A stretch of DNA of 64,000 bases, taken from the NCBI RefSeq assembly GCF_000169175.1, contig NZ_AAWS01000004.1, forward strand, positions 124,001 to 188,000, read 5' to 3'. The notes beneath the pieces are model-generated. The model had not been told where the DNA came from and ran no database searches. It was given only the letters and a program-made list of their open reading frames with translations. Position 1 is the first letter of the stretch; each line of letters opens with the position of its first letter. Positions 17,196 through 26,358 of this stretch are shown here, piece after piece. Position numbers and translations under genes: made by a program. This stretch comes from Microscilla marina ATCC 23134. GTDB taxonomy: Bacteria; Bacteroidota; Bacteroidia; Cytophagales; Microscillaceae.

Positions 17196-18472
17196 TAAGA
17201 AGTAGGAAATAATTGACTAATTAATAGAAAGTAAACTGTGGTCAAACCAAGGAAAGTAAGTGCCGTGAAAAACCTAACTAAAACCTGAAAATCAAGGAAA
17301 TAAGTGATCAACTAATAGAAAGCAAAATGTGATCAAACTAAGGAAAATAAGTGACAAACTAATTTAAAGTAAAACGATCAAACTGAGGAAAGTAAGTGAT
17401 ATGAAAAACCTAACTAAAACCTGAAAATCAAGGAAATAAGTGATCAACTAACAGAAAGTAAACCGTGATCAAACCAAGGAAAATAAGTGATGTAGAAAAC
17501 CTAACTAAAAAACTAAAAATCAAGGAGATAAGTGACAAACTAATAGAAAGTAAACCGTGATCAAACCAAGGAAAATAAGTGACGTGAAAAACCTAACTAA
17601 AACCTGAGTATCAAGGAAATAAGTGATCAACTAATAGAAAGCAAAATGTGATCAAACTAAGGAAAATAAGTGACAAACTAATTTAAAGTAAATCGTGATC
17701 AAACTGAGGAAAATAAGTGATATGAAAAACCTAAAAATCAAGGAAATAAGTGATCAACTAATAGAAAGCAAAATGTGATCAAACTAAGGAAAATAAGTGA
17801 CAAACTAATTTAAAGTAAACCGTGATCAAACTGAGGAAAATAAGTGATATGAAAAACCTAACTAAAACCTGAAAATCAAGGAAATAAGTGATCAACTAAT
17901 AGAAAGCAAAATGTGATCAAACTAAGGAAAATAAGTGACAAACTAATTTAAAGTAAACCGTGATCAAACTGAGGAAAACAAGTGATATGAAAAACCTAAC
18001 TAAAACCTGAAAACCAAGGAAATAAGTGATCAACTAATAGAAAGTAAAATGTGATCAAACTAAGGAAAATAAGTGACAAACTAATTTAAAGTAAACCGTG
18101 ATCAAACTGAGGAAAACAAGTGATATGAAAAACCTAACTAAAACCTGAAAACCAAGGACATAAGTGATCAACTAATAGAAAGTAAAATGTGATCAAACTA
18201 AGGAAAATAAGTGACATGAAAAACCTAACTAAAACCTGAAAATCAAGGAAATAAGTGTCAAATAAGGAAAATAAGTAACGTGAAAAACCTAACTAAAAAC
18301 CAAGGAAGTAAGTGTCAAGTAATGAAAATAAGTGACAAACTAATTTAAAGTAAAACGATCAAACTGAGGAAAACAAGTGATATGAAAAACCTAATTAAAA
18401 AAATGAACACCAAGGAAGTAAGTGTCAAATAAGGAAAATAGTGATTCAAACACCTAACTAATCAAAATTACC
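17196..18472 (+). repeat. Higher-order tandem repeat array (three unit types, 138-bp period)
   Basis: About 28 head-to-tail units, nearly all ending GGAAAATAAGTGA or a close variant. Unit a (47 bp) begins TCAACTAATAGAAAG, unit b (47 bp) begins CAAACTAATTTAAAG, and unit c (44 bp) begins TATGAAAAACCTAACTAAAA. They repeat in the order a-b-c, giving a 138-bp period, with a units starting at 17308, 17627, 17754, 17892 and 18030; the 17627 period is 127 bp because its c unit lost 11 bp. Both edges are degenerate, while the centre (17754-18167) is nearly uniform, as expected from unequal crossover. Palindromic TGATCA recurs through a and b units. Unlike CRISPR, there are no unique spacers. No long coding frame runs through it. 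Confidence 0.95.
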
Positions 18473-18493
18473 CTAAATAGAATAGTTAACTTT

Positions 18494-18531
18494 ACAACGC
18501 AAGATAAACTTTATCATGCGTTGTTTTTTTT
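18494..18531 (+). terminator. Strong terminator just after the tandem array
   Basis: Arms ACAACGCA-A-GATAAA (18494-18508) and TTTATC-A-TGCGTTGT (18510-18524) pair with one A-A mismatch, followed by eight T. It points to a transcript reading rightward out of the array, although no protein gene precedes it. Confidence 0.85.
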
Positions 18532-18870
18532 GCTTTAGAGGAAAGCTTCAACTATTTAAGGTGCAAAAATCAAGTCAATAAAGATTTACTTCAATTTGCA
18601 TTGTGTTCTGTTTTTATACTTGTCTGAACATTGTGTACTTGGGGCTTTTTTATATATGCAGATATAAGAAATATATACATTGGCAAAAAAAGTAAATTAC
18701 TTAAAAATAGACCACACCACCTTACACCTACCCCTTTTGCCCTATGACACTTGTCTTGTTAACAAGGACAAAACTTACATATACAATAAACTACCCTATA
18801 TCTATTGTGAAGCACTTTGTTTTTTGTAATTTTAGTTAAAAGCAGCAAGCCAGTACGATTCAATGGTTTT

Positions 18871-18933
18871 ATTGTCAGGTAGTTGTGTGCCAAGCAAGGT
18901 AAATACATCATCTTGCAAGGCACCTGATACAAT
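18871..18933 (+). promoter_or_regulatory. Long stem-loop in the leader of the macroglobulin gene
   Basis: GTGCC-AA-GCAAG (18887-18898) pairs with CTTGC-AA-GGCAC (18912-18923), a symmetric stem. Outside it, ATTG-TCAG (18871-18878) can pair with CTGATACAAT (18924-18933) with bulges. The hairpin ends 60 bases before the ATG. CACCTGAT is also repeated directly (18921 and 18938). It resembles an RNA control element but matches no riboswitch I know. The remainder of 18532-18870 is AT-rich with nothing recognised. Confidence 0.5.
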
Positions 18934-18992
18934 GAGACACCTGATGAAATAATGGCTATTTTGCTGTAAAAATCACCTAAACTATTCTCATT

Positions 18993-21900
18993 ATGCATTA
19001 TACGAAAACTATAAGGCGTTTATTCCTGAGTGCCCTGGTCTTGTTGGCGCTTAGCTATTGGCAGGTGCCTGAAGTACATGCCCAAAAAGCTTATAACAGT
19101 CGCTGGGACAAGGTAAACGGATTTTTGAAAAAGAAATTACCCAAATCAGCCCTCAAGGAAGTAGACGGCATTTATACGCAAGCCAAAAAAGACAAAAATT
19201 CAGCACAACTTATCAAAGCCATTGTACATAAATTAAAGTATGTGGTAATGGTAGAAGAAAATGATTTGGTAAAAAGCCTGACCGATTTGCAAACTGAGGT
19301 AAAAAATGCGGAGTTTCCGGTAAAACCCATGTTACACTCTATGTTGGGGCAGGTCTACTGGCAATATTATCGCCGCAACCGTTGGCGTTACAATAACCGT
19401 ACTGCCACTTCCAAAGATTTTGCTCAGGCTGATCTGAACACTTGGGACTTACGAAAAATTACTGAAGAAACGATGCATCAATACAAGCTTTCGCTGAAAG
19501 ATGCTGAGAAGCTTAAAAAAGTGAAAGTAGACATTTACGACGAAATTATTGTAAAAGGTCACACAGAGCAACGCAAACTTCGCCCTACTTTGTATGATTT
19601 TCTTGCCCATCGAGCCATTAACTTTTTCAAAAGCTCGGAACCTAACCTCACCAAGCCTGCCTATCAGTTTACCCTGAACAAACCTGAGTACTTGCAGGAT
19701 GCAGTAGGTTTTGCTAAAATGAAAATAGAGTCACGTGATACTACTTCGTATAAGTATTACGCCTTGACTATTTTGCAAGACTTGATCAAGTTTCACCAAA
19801 ACGACAAAGACTTGTCATCGCTAGTAGATGCCGACCTTGCCCGCTTAAAGTTTGTGTACAACCACTTAAGTACTACCATCAAAAAAGACTTGTATCGTGA
19901 AGCGTTGGAGCGTTTAGAAAAACGCAGCATTAAGTTTCCTATTTCTACGGAAGTGACTTATGCCATTGCCAATATTTATTACCAACAAGGCAGGAGCCAC
20001 AACCCTTTGCGACTGGACAAAAAGAAATGGAAGCTAAAAACAGCCATTGAAATATGCGATAAAGCAATTGCTCGTTTTCCTAAATCGCGGGGGGCTCAAC
20101 AATGTAAAAACCTGAAAATAAGAATATTCAGCAAGAGCGTAAGCTTGCAAACTGAGCGAGTAAATGTACCTGAACAACCTTTTAGGGTAAGTATACAATA
20201 CAAAAACACTGACCAAATGCATTGGCGGGTATATAAGGTAGACTTAGACTGGCTGCAAAAAACTTATCTTGCCTGTAACCCCAAAAGCCACGCTCAAGCT
20301 TGTTTTTTAGAAGCCACCTATCAACTAACCCCTTTGCATAGCTGGAGCACCAAGTTGCCAGATGATAAAGATTACCAAATGCATCGTTTAGAAACCAAGG
20401 TTCCAGCGTTGCCTTTGGGCAATTATATGTTAGTGGCAAGTGTATCGCCTAATTTTGAAACTAAGGGCAATGCAGTGGCAAGTGATTTAGTGACAGTAAG
20501 TAGCTTAAGTTATATCAACCGCAGTCTTCGCTATAAAGGCATTAGTCAGGTATATGTTTTGGATAGAACATCCGGTAAGCCTGTGGCAGGGGTAAAGACT
20601 ACCTTGAAAGTACGTCGTTATGACAACAAAAAACGAGCGTATTTGATAGAAACCGGAGGTGTTTTTACATCAAATAAAGAAGGGTATGTAGAAATACCCT
20701 ATGTTGATAATTACTATAAACGTAATTTTTGGCTGGAGTTTGAAAAAGGCAAAGACTGGCTGTCTACCCTTGACCTGAACTCATACAAATACAAATCGCG
20801 TTATGGCAACTTGTATCGCTATAAATATACCGATAGTAAACGCACCTACACCAAAACTTTTTTCTTTTTAGATCGAAAGATTTACCGCCCAGGGCAAACA
20901 GTTTATTTCAAGGGGTTGGTTTTAAACACAGACGGAGACAAGCATGACATTAAGGCAAACTACAAAACAACAGTAACTTTATATGATGTGAATGGTCAAA
21001 AGGCTGGTAAGCTTAACCTAACCACCAATGAGTTTGGAACATTTAACGGTTCATTTATAGCACCTAATAAAGGCTTGAATGGCAATATGCGCATCAAAGA
21101 TGCACACGGAAGCATTAGTTTTTCGGTAGAAGACTACAAGCGCCCTAAGTTTGAAGTAAGCTTTAAGCCAGTAAAAGGGAGTTTTAAGATAAATGATATG
21201 GTAACGGTTACAGGCAAAGCCAAGGCATATTCGGGAGCTAATATTGACGGGGCTGAGGTAACATACCGCGTGGTGCGTAAAGCGAGTTTTCCAAGATGGT
21301 ACTACTACTATTATGGTTATTCGCCATCTTCGCCTAGTATGCAAATTACCAAAGGAACTGCTACCACCAATGCTCAAGGCGAGTTTGAGGTAAAGTTTAA
21401 GGCTATTCCAGACTTAAGTGTAGGCAAAGAAACAGACCCTACTTTTACTTATTGGGTGTATGCCGATGTAACCGACATGAATGGCGAAACCCATAGCAGT
21501 AGCACTACTGCATCGGTGGGGTATCGTTCGCTCAAAGTAAGTGTATCTGTGGGATCACAGGTAAACCAAAGCAAAAAAGCTGCTTGGAAAATTAATACCA
21601 AAAATCTCAATGGACAGTTTCAGGCAGCCAGTGGTACCATTACTATTCATCAGCTTCGGCAGCCCGAAAGAGTGTTGCGGGTACGTAAATGGGCGCAGCC
21701 TAACAAATTTATACATTCACCCACAGAGTGGGAAAAGTGGTTTCCGAACGACTTGTACCGCAATGAAAACAATCAGTACAAGTGGAAGAAAGAAAAAGAG
21801 GTATGGAACGCAAAATTTGCCACCAAAGAAAAAGACAAAGCCAGCCGTTTGCTGAATATTACCAACATAGCTAAATGGAAACAAGGGGCTTATGTATTGG

Positions 21901-24900
21901 AAATAAAAGCTAAAGACGCGCAAGGTAAAGAGGTAAAATCAGTAAGGTATTTTACAGTCTATAATCCTAAGTCTAAAAGTATACCTACCAACCAGGTGCT
22001 TTATTTCAAAACTGAAAAGACGAAGGCAGAACCCGGCGAAAAAGCCCAAATATTGTTAGGGTCGGCAACTAAAGGAGTGCAGGTATTGTACGAAATAGAG
22101 CACAATAACAAGATTGTGGCAAAGCGGTGGTTAAAACTGAGTAAAAGCCAAAAAATGATAGAGGTACCCGTGAAAGAGGAGTATCGGGGAAACTTTGGTG
22201 TACACTTTACTTTTGTAAAAAACAACCGTTGGTACCATCGTGATGAGACAGTGTATGTACCACGCACCAACAAAGAGCTGGACATTAGTTTTGAAACTTT
22301 CCGAAACAAACTTAAGCCAGGAGAGAAAGAAGAATGGCGGATAAAGATTGCAGGTAAAAAAGGGGATAAAGTAGCCGCTGAAATGGTTGCTACCTTGTAT
22401 GATGCCTCCTTAGATGTTTTCCGTGCCAATGCATTTAGTTTTGGCATTTATAACTCTTATTATGCCCGTATGCGCTGGGACAGCCGTGGGGGATTTGTTA
22501 TCAGTAACTTTAATGTGTATGCACGCGATTGGAATGATCGTACGAAATATGTGAAATCTAAAAATTATGATTACCTCAATTGGTTTGGGTATTCGTATGG
22601 TCGTCGCAAGTATTATGACCGTCACCGTTTTAGAAAAGAAAAAAGTAGTGCAGGCAATACATCGACTCCGACAAAAGTAATGGAGGAAGTGAACGATGTA
22701 GCTGTGCCTAGCCCTAAAATGGCAGTAGCGACCAGGGCAAGCAAGAGTAAAGTTGTAGTAGCGGACAAGCAACAAAGTGTTCCTGTGGTTAAAAAAGCCG
22801 CTGGAGGTAGTGGGGGTAGTCTGGATCAAGTAAAGGCACGGACTAATTTCAACGAAACAGCTTTCTTTTACCCCAGTCTGCGCACCAATGAAAAAGGCGA
22901 AATCATTGTGAAGTTTACAGTGCCTGAGGCGCTTACCAAGTGGAAAATGAGAGGGTTTGCCCATACCAAAGACCTGAAGTATGGCTTTGCCAGCAATGAA
23001 TTGGTGACCCAAAAAGAATTGATGGTGGTACCTAATGCTCCTCGTTTCTTCCGCGAAAGCGATCAAATGACCTTGATGTCTAAAATCTCTAATGTATCGG
23101 AAAAAGATTTGACAGGATCGGCGCAACTGTTTTTGTTTGATGCCATTACTAACAAACCGATTGATAAGCTATTGGGCAACACCAATGCAAAGCTTAACTT
23201 TCAGGCGAAAGCCGAGCAGAGTACGGTGGTAAAGTGGAAACTAAAAATACCTGTGGGTGTGCAAGCAATTACTTATAGAGTGGTGGCAAAAGCAGGTAAA
23301 TTCTCAGATGGAGAAGAAATGACTTTGCCCGTATTGACCAATCGTATGTTGGTGACCGAAACAATGCCTTTGCCTATTCGCAGCAATCAAACCAAAACTT
23401 TTGAGTTGAAAAAACTGATGGCAAGTGGCAAGTCTAAAACCTTGAAGCACCATAAATACACCCTTGAGTTTACTTCTAACCCGGCTTGGTATGCTATTCA
23501 GGCACTGCCTTATTTGATGGAGTTTCCGCACGAATGTGCTGAACAAACCTTTAGTCGTTTTTATGCCAACAGTATTGCGGCACATGTGGCTAATTCAAGC
23601 CCGAAAATCAAGAAAGTGTTTGATACCTGGAAAAATATCCAACCAGATGCTTTGTTGAGTAACCTGGAGAAAAACCAAGAGCTTAAGTCATTGATTTTGA
23701 GTGAAACCCCGTGGGTAATGAACTCAAAGAGCGAGTCGGAGCGCAAACGTCGTTTGGGGGTACTGTTTGACCTGAACCGAATGGCAAATGAGCTGGAAAA
23801 AGCCTTGGCCAAACTTATCAAAAAGCAAAAAAGCGATGGTGCCTGGGCTTGGTTTGATGGAGGTTACCCTGATCGTTATATTACCCAGCACATTGCCACC
23901 GGTATGGGGCATTTAGATAATCTGGGAGTAAAAAAGGTGAGAGAAGACAAAAAAGCCTGGAGAATGACTACCAAGGCTATTCAGTTTTTAGATCGAAAAA
24001 TTTATGATGACCACGAAGAACTGAAGCGTTTGGCACGTAAGGGCTTGTTGAAGCTGAAAGATGATCATTTGGGTTATATGCAAATGCAGTATTTGTATAT
24101 GCGTAGTTTCTTTAAAGATGTAAAACTGAACAAAGATTATCAAAAAGCTTTTGATTACTACTTTGGTCAAGCCAAAAAGTATTGGACCAAAAAGAGTTTA
24201 TATATGCAAGGTATGTTGGCGCTTGGGTTGTTTCGTTACGACGAAAAGCCAGTACCAATGGCTATTGTGAAGTCGCTAAAAGAGCGAGCTTTGCACAACG
24301 ATGAAATGGGCATGTATTGGAAACAAACTGGGGGTTATTACTGGTATCAAGCACCTATTGAGACTCAAGCTTTGATGGTTGAAGTATTTGATGAAGTAGC
24401 AAAAGACCAAAAGGCAGTAGACGATTTGCGTACGTTCTTGCTAAAGTCTAAGCAAACTCAAGACTGGAAAACAACTAGAGCCACTACCGAGGCTTGTTAT
24501 GCTTTATTGTTGCGAGGTAGTAATTGGCTAACCAGCGAAAAGCAGGTAGAAATAACCGTAGGTGGACAAAAGGTAAATCCATTTGATGAAAGTAGTCCTG
24601 CTAAGGTAGAAGCAGGTACTGGCTATTTCAAAAAGTCGTGGAACGCAGACAATATTACCGCTGACATGGGTAAAGTAACTGTGGCTAAAAAAGACAAAGG
24701 CGTTGCCTGGGGTGCGGTTTACTGGCAGTATTTTGAGCAACTAGACAAGATCACAACAGCTAAAACTCCATTAGCATTGAAAAAGCAATTGTTTTTGCAA
24801 AAAATGTCAGATGCCGGACCAGTAATTTCACCGATCAAGGCAAACACTAAGGTAAAAGTAGGTGATTTGATCAAGGTACGCATTGAGCTAAGGGTAGACC

Positions 24901-25193
24901 GATTGATGGAGTATGTGCACATGAAGGATATGCGAGCGGCTGGATTAGAGCCTGTAAACACCATTTCGCGTTATAAGTGGCAAGATGGTTTGGGGTATTA
25001 TGAAAGCACACGCGATGCGGCGACTCATTTCTTTTTTGGGGCATTGCCCAAAGGGGTATATGTGTTTGAGTATGCCTTGAGGGTAAGTCACGCAGGAGAT
25101 TTCTCAAATGGGGTGACTACCATTCAGTGTATGTATGCTCCCGAATTTGCCAGCCACTCAGAAGGAGTACGGGTAAAGTTTGAAGAGAAGTAA
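18993..25193 (+). CDS. Alpha-2-macroglobulin family protein with thioester motif
   Basis: 2066 residues with a signal peptide (about 1-31, ending EVHAQ) and no lipobox, so it is exported but probably not a lipoprotein. Residues about 50-370 form a helical N-terminal region. Macroglobulin MG2-type domains follow (YRPGQTVYFKG near 631), a long disordered stretch with a Gly-rich patch near 1270, the A2M domain (about 1285-1400, FFYPSLRTNEKGEI), and the thioester region ECAEQTFSR. There C1515 and Q1518 would form the internal thioester; an alpha-alpha toroid follows. Such proteins trap proteases by covalent capture. The usual penicillin-binding-protein partner (pbpC) is absent, as is common in Bacteroidota. 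Single-gene unit with a structured leader and a terminator. Confidence 0.92.
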   Translation: MHYTKTIRRLFLSALVLLALSYWQVPEVHAQKAYNSRWDKVNGFLKKKLPKSALKEVDGIYTQAKKDKNSAQLIKAIVHKLKYVVMVEENDLVKSLTDLQTEVKNAEFPVKPMLHSMLGQVYWQYYRRNRWRYNNRTATSKDFAQADLNTWDLRKITEETMHQYKLSLKDAEKLKKVKVDIYDEIIVKGHTEQRKLRPTLYDFLAHRAINFFKSSEPNLTKPAYQFTLNKPEYLQDAVGFAKMKIESRDTTSYKYYALTILQDLIKFHQNDKDLSSLVDADLARLKFVYNHLSTTIKKDLYREALERLEKRSIKFPISTEVTYAIANIYYQQGRSHNPLRLDKKKWKLKTAIEICDKAIARFPKSRGAQQCKNLKIRIFSKSVSLQTERVNVPEQPFRVSIQYKNTDQMHWRVYKVDLDWLQKTYLACNPKSHAQACFLEATYQLTPLHSWSTKLPDDKDYQMHRLETKVPALPLGNYMLVASVSPNFETKGNAVASDLVTVSSLSYINRSLRYKGISQVYVLDRTSGKPVAGVKTTLKVRRYDNKKRAYLIETGGVFTSNKEGYVEIPYVDNYYKRNFWLEFEKGKDWLSTLDLNSYKYKSRYGNLYRYKYTDSKRTYTKTFFFLDRKIYRPGQTVYFKGLVLNTDGDKHDIKANYKTTVTLYDVNGQKAGKLNLTTNEFGTFNGSFIAPNKGLNGNMRIKDAHGSISFSVEDYKRPKFEVSFKPVKGSFKINDMVTVTGKAKAYSGANIDGAEVTYRVVRKASFPRWYYYYYGYSPSSPSMQITKGTATTNAQGEFEVKFKAIPDLSVGKETDPTFTYWVYADVTDMNGETHSSSTTASVGYRSLKVSVSVGSQVNQSKKAAWKINTKNLNGQFQAASGTITIHQLRQPERVLRVRKWAQPNKFIHSPTEWEKWFPNDLYRNENNQYKWKKEKEVWNAKFATKEKDKASRLLNITNIAKWKQGAYVLEIKAKDAQGKEVKSVRYFTVYNPKSKSIPTNQVLYFKTEKTKAEPGEKAQILLGSATKGVQVLYEIEHNNKIVAKRWLKLSKSQKMIEVPVKEEYRGNFGVHFTFVKNNRWYHRDETVYVPRTNKELDISFETFRNKLKPGEKEEWRIKIAGKKGDKVAAEMVATLYDASLDVFRANAFSFGIYNSYYARMRWDSRGGFVISNFNVYARDWNDRTKYVKSKNYDYLNWFGYSYGRRKYYDRHRFRKEKSSAGNTSTPTKVMEEVNDVAVPSPKMAVATRASKSKVVVADKQQSVPVVKKAAGGSGGSLDQVKARTNFNETAFFYPSLRTNEKGEIIVKFTVPEALTKWKMRGFAHTKDLKYGFASNELVTQKELMVVPNAPRFFRESDQMTLMSKISNVSEKDLTGSAQLFLFDAITNKPIDKLLGNTNAKLNFQAKAEQSTVVKWKLKIPVGVQAITYRVVAKAGKFSDGEEMTLPVLTNRMLVTETMPLPIRSNQTKTFELKKLMASGKSKTLKHHKYTLEFTSNPAWYAIQALPYLMEFPHECAEQTFSRFYANSIAAHVANSSPKIKKVFDTWKNIQPDALLSNLEKNQELKSLILSETPWVMNSKSESERKRRLGVLFDLNRMANELEKALAKLIKKQKSDGAWAWFDGGYPDRYITQHIATGMGHLDNLGVKKVREDKKAWRMTTKAIQFLDRKIYDDHEELKRLARKGLLKLKDDHLGYMQMQYLYMRSFFKDVKLNKDYQKAFDYYFGQAKKYWTKKSLYMQGMLALGLFRYDEKPVPMAIVKSLKERALHNDEMGMYWKQTGGYYWYQAPIETQALMVEVFDEVAKDQKAVDDLRTFLLKSKQTQDWKTTRATTEACYALLLRGSNWLTSEKQVEITVGGQKVNPFDESSPAKVEAGTGYFKKSWNADNITADMGKVTVAKKDKGVAWGAVYWQYFEQLDKITTAKTPLALKKQLFLQKMSDAGPVISPIKANTKVKVGDLIKVRIELRVDRLMEYVHMKDMRAAGLEPVNTISRYKWQDGLGYYESTRDAATHFFFGALPKGVYVFEYALRVSHAGDFSNGVTTIQCMYAPEFASHSEGVRVKFEEK

Positions 25194-25228
25194 ATATTGT
25201 TGTAAAAGCAACAGAACACATAAATATG

Positions 25229-25262
25229 AACCACTCAAGGCTTGAGCTTTGAGTGGTTTTTT
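25229..25262 (+). terminator. Terminator of the macroglobulin gene
   Basis: Stem AACCACTCAA / TTGAGTGGTT (25229-25238 with 25249-25258) with loop GGCTTGAGCT, then TTTT. Its sequence is closely related to the terminator at 50290-50325. Confidence 0.9.
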
Positions 25263-25408
25263 ATGGTCAATATAGGGTTATTCTGTTCAATGTATGATGA
25301 ATAAACCTTGATTTGGACATATTATATTGCAAAAGAGATGGAAGACTATAGTGAGGCAATTGTTCTGCTATGTGAGGGGGTATTTTCAGAACAATTGACC
25401 CAATGAAA

Positions 25409-26323
25409 CTATTTACCCCAAGCAAATTTTATTTCCTTCCCTTTCACAAAAAAGTTCTTGATTTTGCCATTGACAGTCATTTTCATCCTATCAGTAATCT
25501 TGAATGTGACCACTTGCCCTTGGATGTGAGTAATGATGCCTTTGCCTATCACCAACCAATAAGACATAGAGGTATTGCCCAATTTTTTTTTGTAAAATCG
25601 GCTGATATTTCCAGCTACACCTACTTTTAGGCTTGAGGGTATGTTTGGAGAGTATACGGTCAGTTGGTTGCCTGCAAGTTTTACAATGGTTGCCATTGTT
25701 TCTGGTTTACCAACTACAGCAGAAGTTTTTTTAGGTGTATTGGCAATGCTTGATGTAATACGTTTCTTTTCGCTGGCGACCAATGTTTGGTTAATGGTTT
25801 TTGGGGCTTTTCTCCAGCCAAACTCAGATACAGGGTATCCTATCACCAACAATTGTTTGTCGGTCACTCGAGCATTGAGTTGCTTCCCTTTTTTCTCAAA
25901 GCGGTAACAAGTACTTGAGCCGCTTTTCCAAACATTTATCAATTGCCATTGTGCTTTTGATATGTGTTTGAGAGTTGTTTGAATACGGTCGCTTTCATCT
26001 TTGAAGTTGAAAAGTGAAATGCCTTGGCATATATTCTGAGCATTGCATTTAAACTTAAGGTTGGCGCCTTTGGCATCTTCATAATCTATGGGTTTGCCAT
26101 TGCCCCAACCCCTAATAAGGGTAAGAGTTGCTAGTTTTTGCTTAATAAAGCGTTTATTCTTGCCAATAAATTGATAAATGTTTTCAGGAGCTTGGGCATA
26201 TAGGCTACCCACAAACAACGACAACAGAGCAATAAGTACAGTTTTTTTTATCTTATTTTGAGCTAAGTTTTGTAACTGTTTTGATTTACAATCTATACGC
26301 CTTGTAGTATTTGATTGACTCAA
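25409..26323 (-). CDS. Secreted protein of unknown function
   Basis: 304 residues. A hydrophobic signal segment (KTVLIALLSLFVGSLYAQ) lies unusually far in, at about residues 28-45, because the only possible start before it is a TTG codon at 26321-26323; no ATG or GTG is available. The mature part is basic, with two halves joined by a linker rich in Ser, Thr and Lys (about 190-210). The first half has a Cys pair (FKCNAQNICQG); no domain was recognised. It lies 35 bases after the LRR gene on the same strand, so the two are probably co-transcribed. Confidence 0.7.
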   Translation of the reverse strand: MSQSNTTRRIDCKSKQLQNLAQNKIKKTVLIALLSLFVGSLYAQAPENIYQFIGKNKRFIKQKLATLTLIRGWGNGKPIDYEDAKGANLKFKCNAQNICQGISLFNFKDESDRIQTTLKHISKAQWQLINVWKSGSSTCYRFEKKGKQLNARVTDKQLLVIGYPVSEFGWRKAPKTINQTLVASEKKRITSSIANTPKKTSAVVGKPETMATIVKLAGNQLTVYSPNIPSSLKVGVAGNISRFYKKKLGNTSMSYWLVIGKGIITHIQGQVVTFKITDRMKMTVNGKIKNFFVKGKEIKFAWGK

Positions 26324-26358
26324 AGTTAAGCGCTTAAGAACGATTCTTAAAATAGCAT

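Noticed and set aside
17033-17311. Minus-strand frame of 92 codons with hydrophobic stretches, ending in an inverted repeat
   Set aside because: Its first third is translated from the tandem array edge and no relative was recognised; low-complexity AT-rich DNA easily yields such hydrophobic frames. It remains possible that a shorter membrane peptide exists.
17196-18472. CRISPR array
   Set aside because: The units follow each other without unique spacers, vary in length by type, and no cas gene is present.
18871-18960. TPP riboswitch, prompted by ACCTGAT repeats
   Set aside because: The conserved CTGAGA bulge and the expected five-helix layout are missing, and the gene downstream is not involved in thiamine metabolism.
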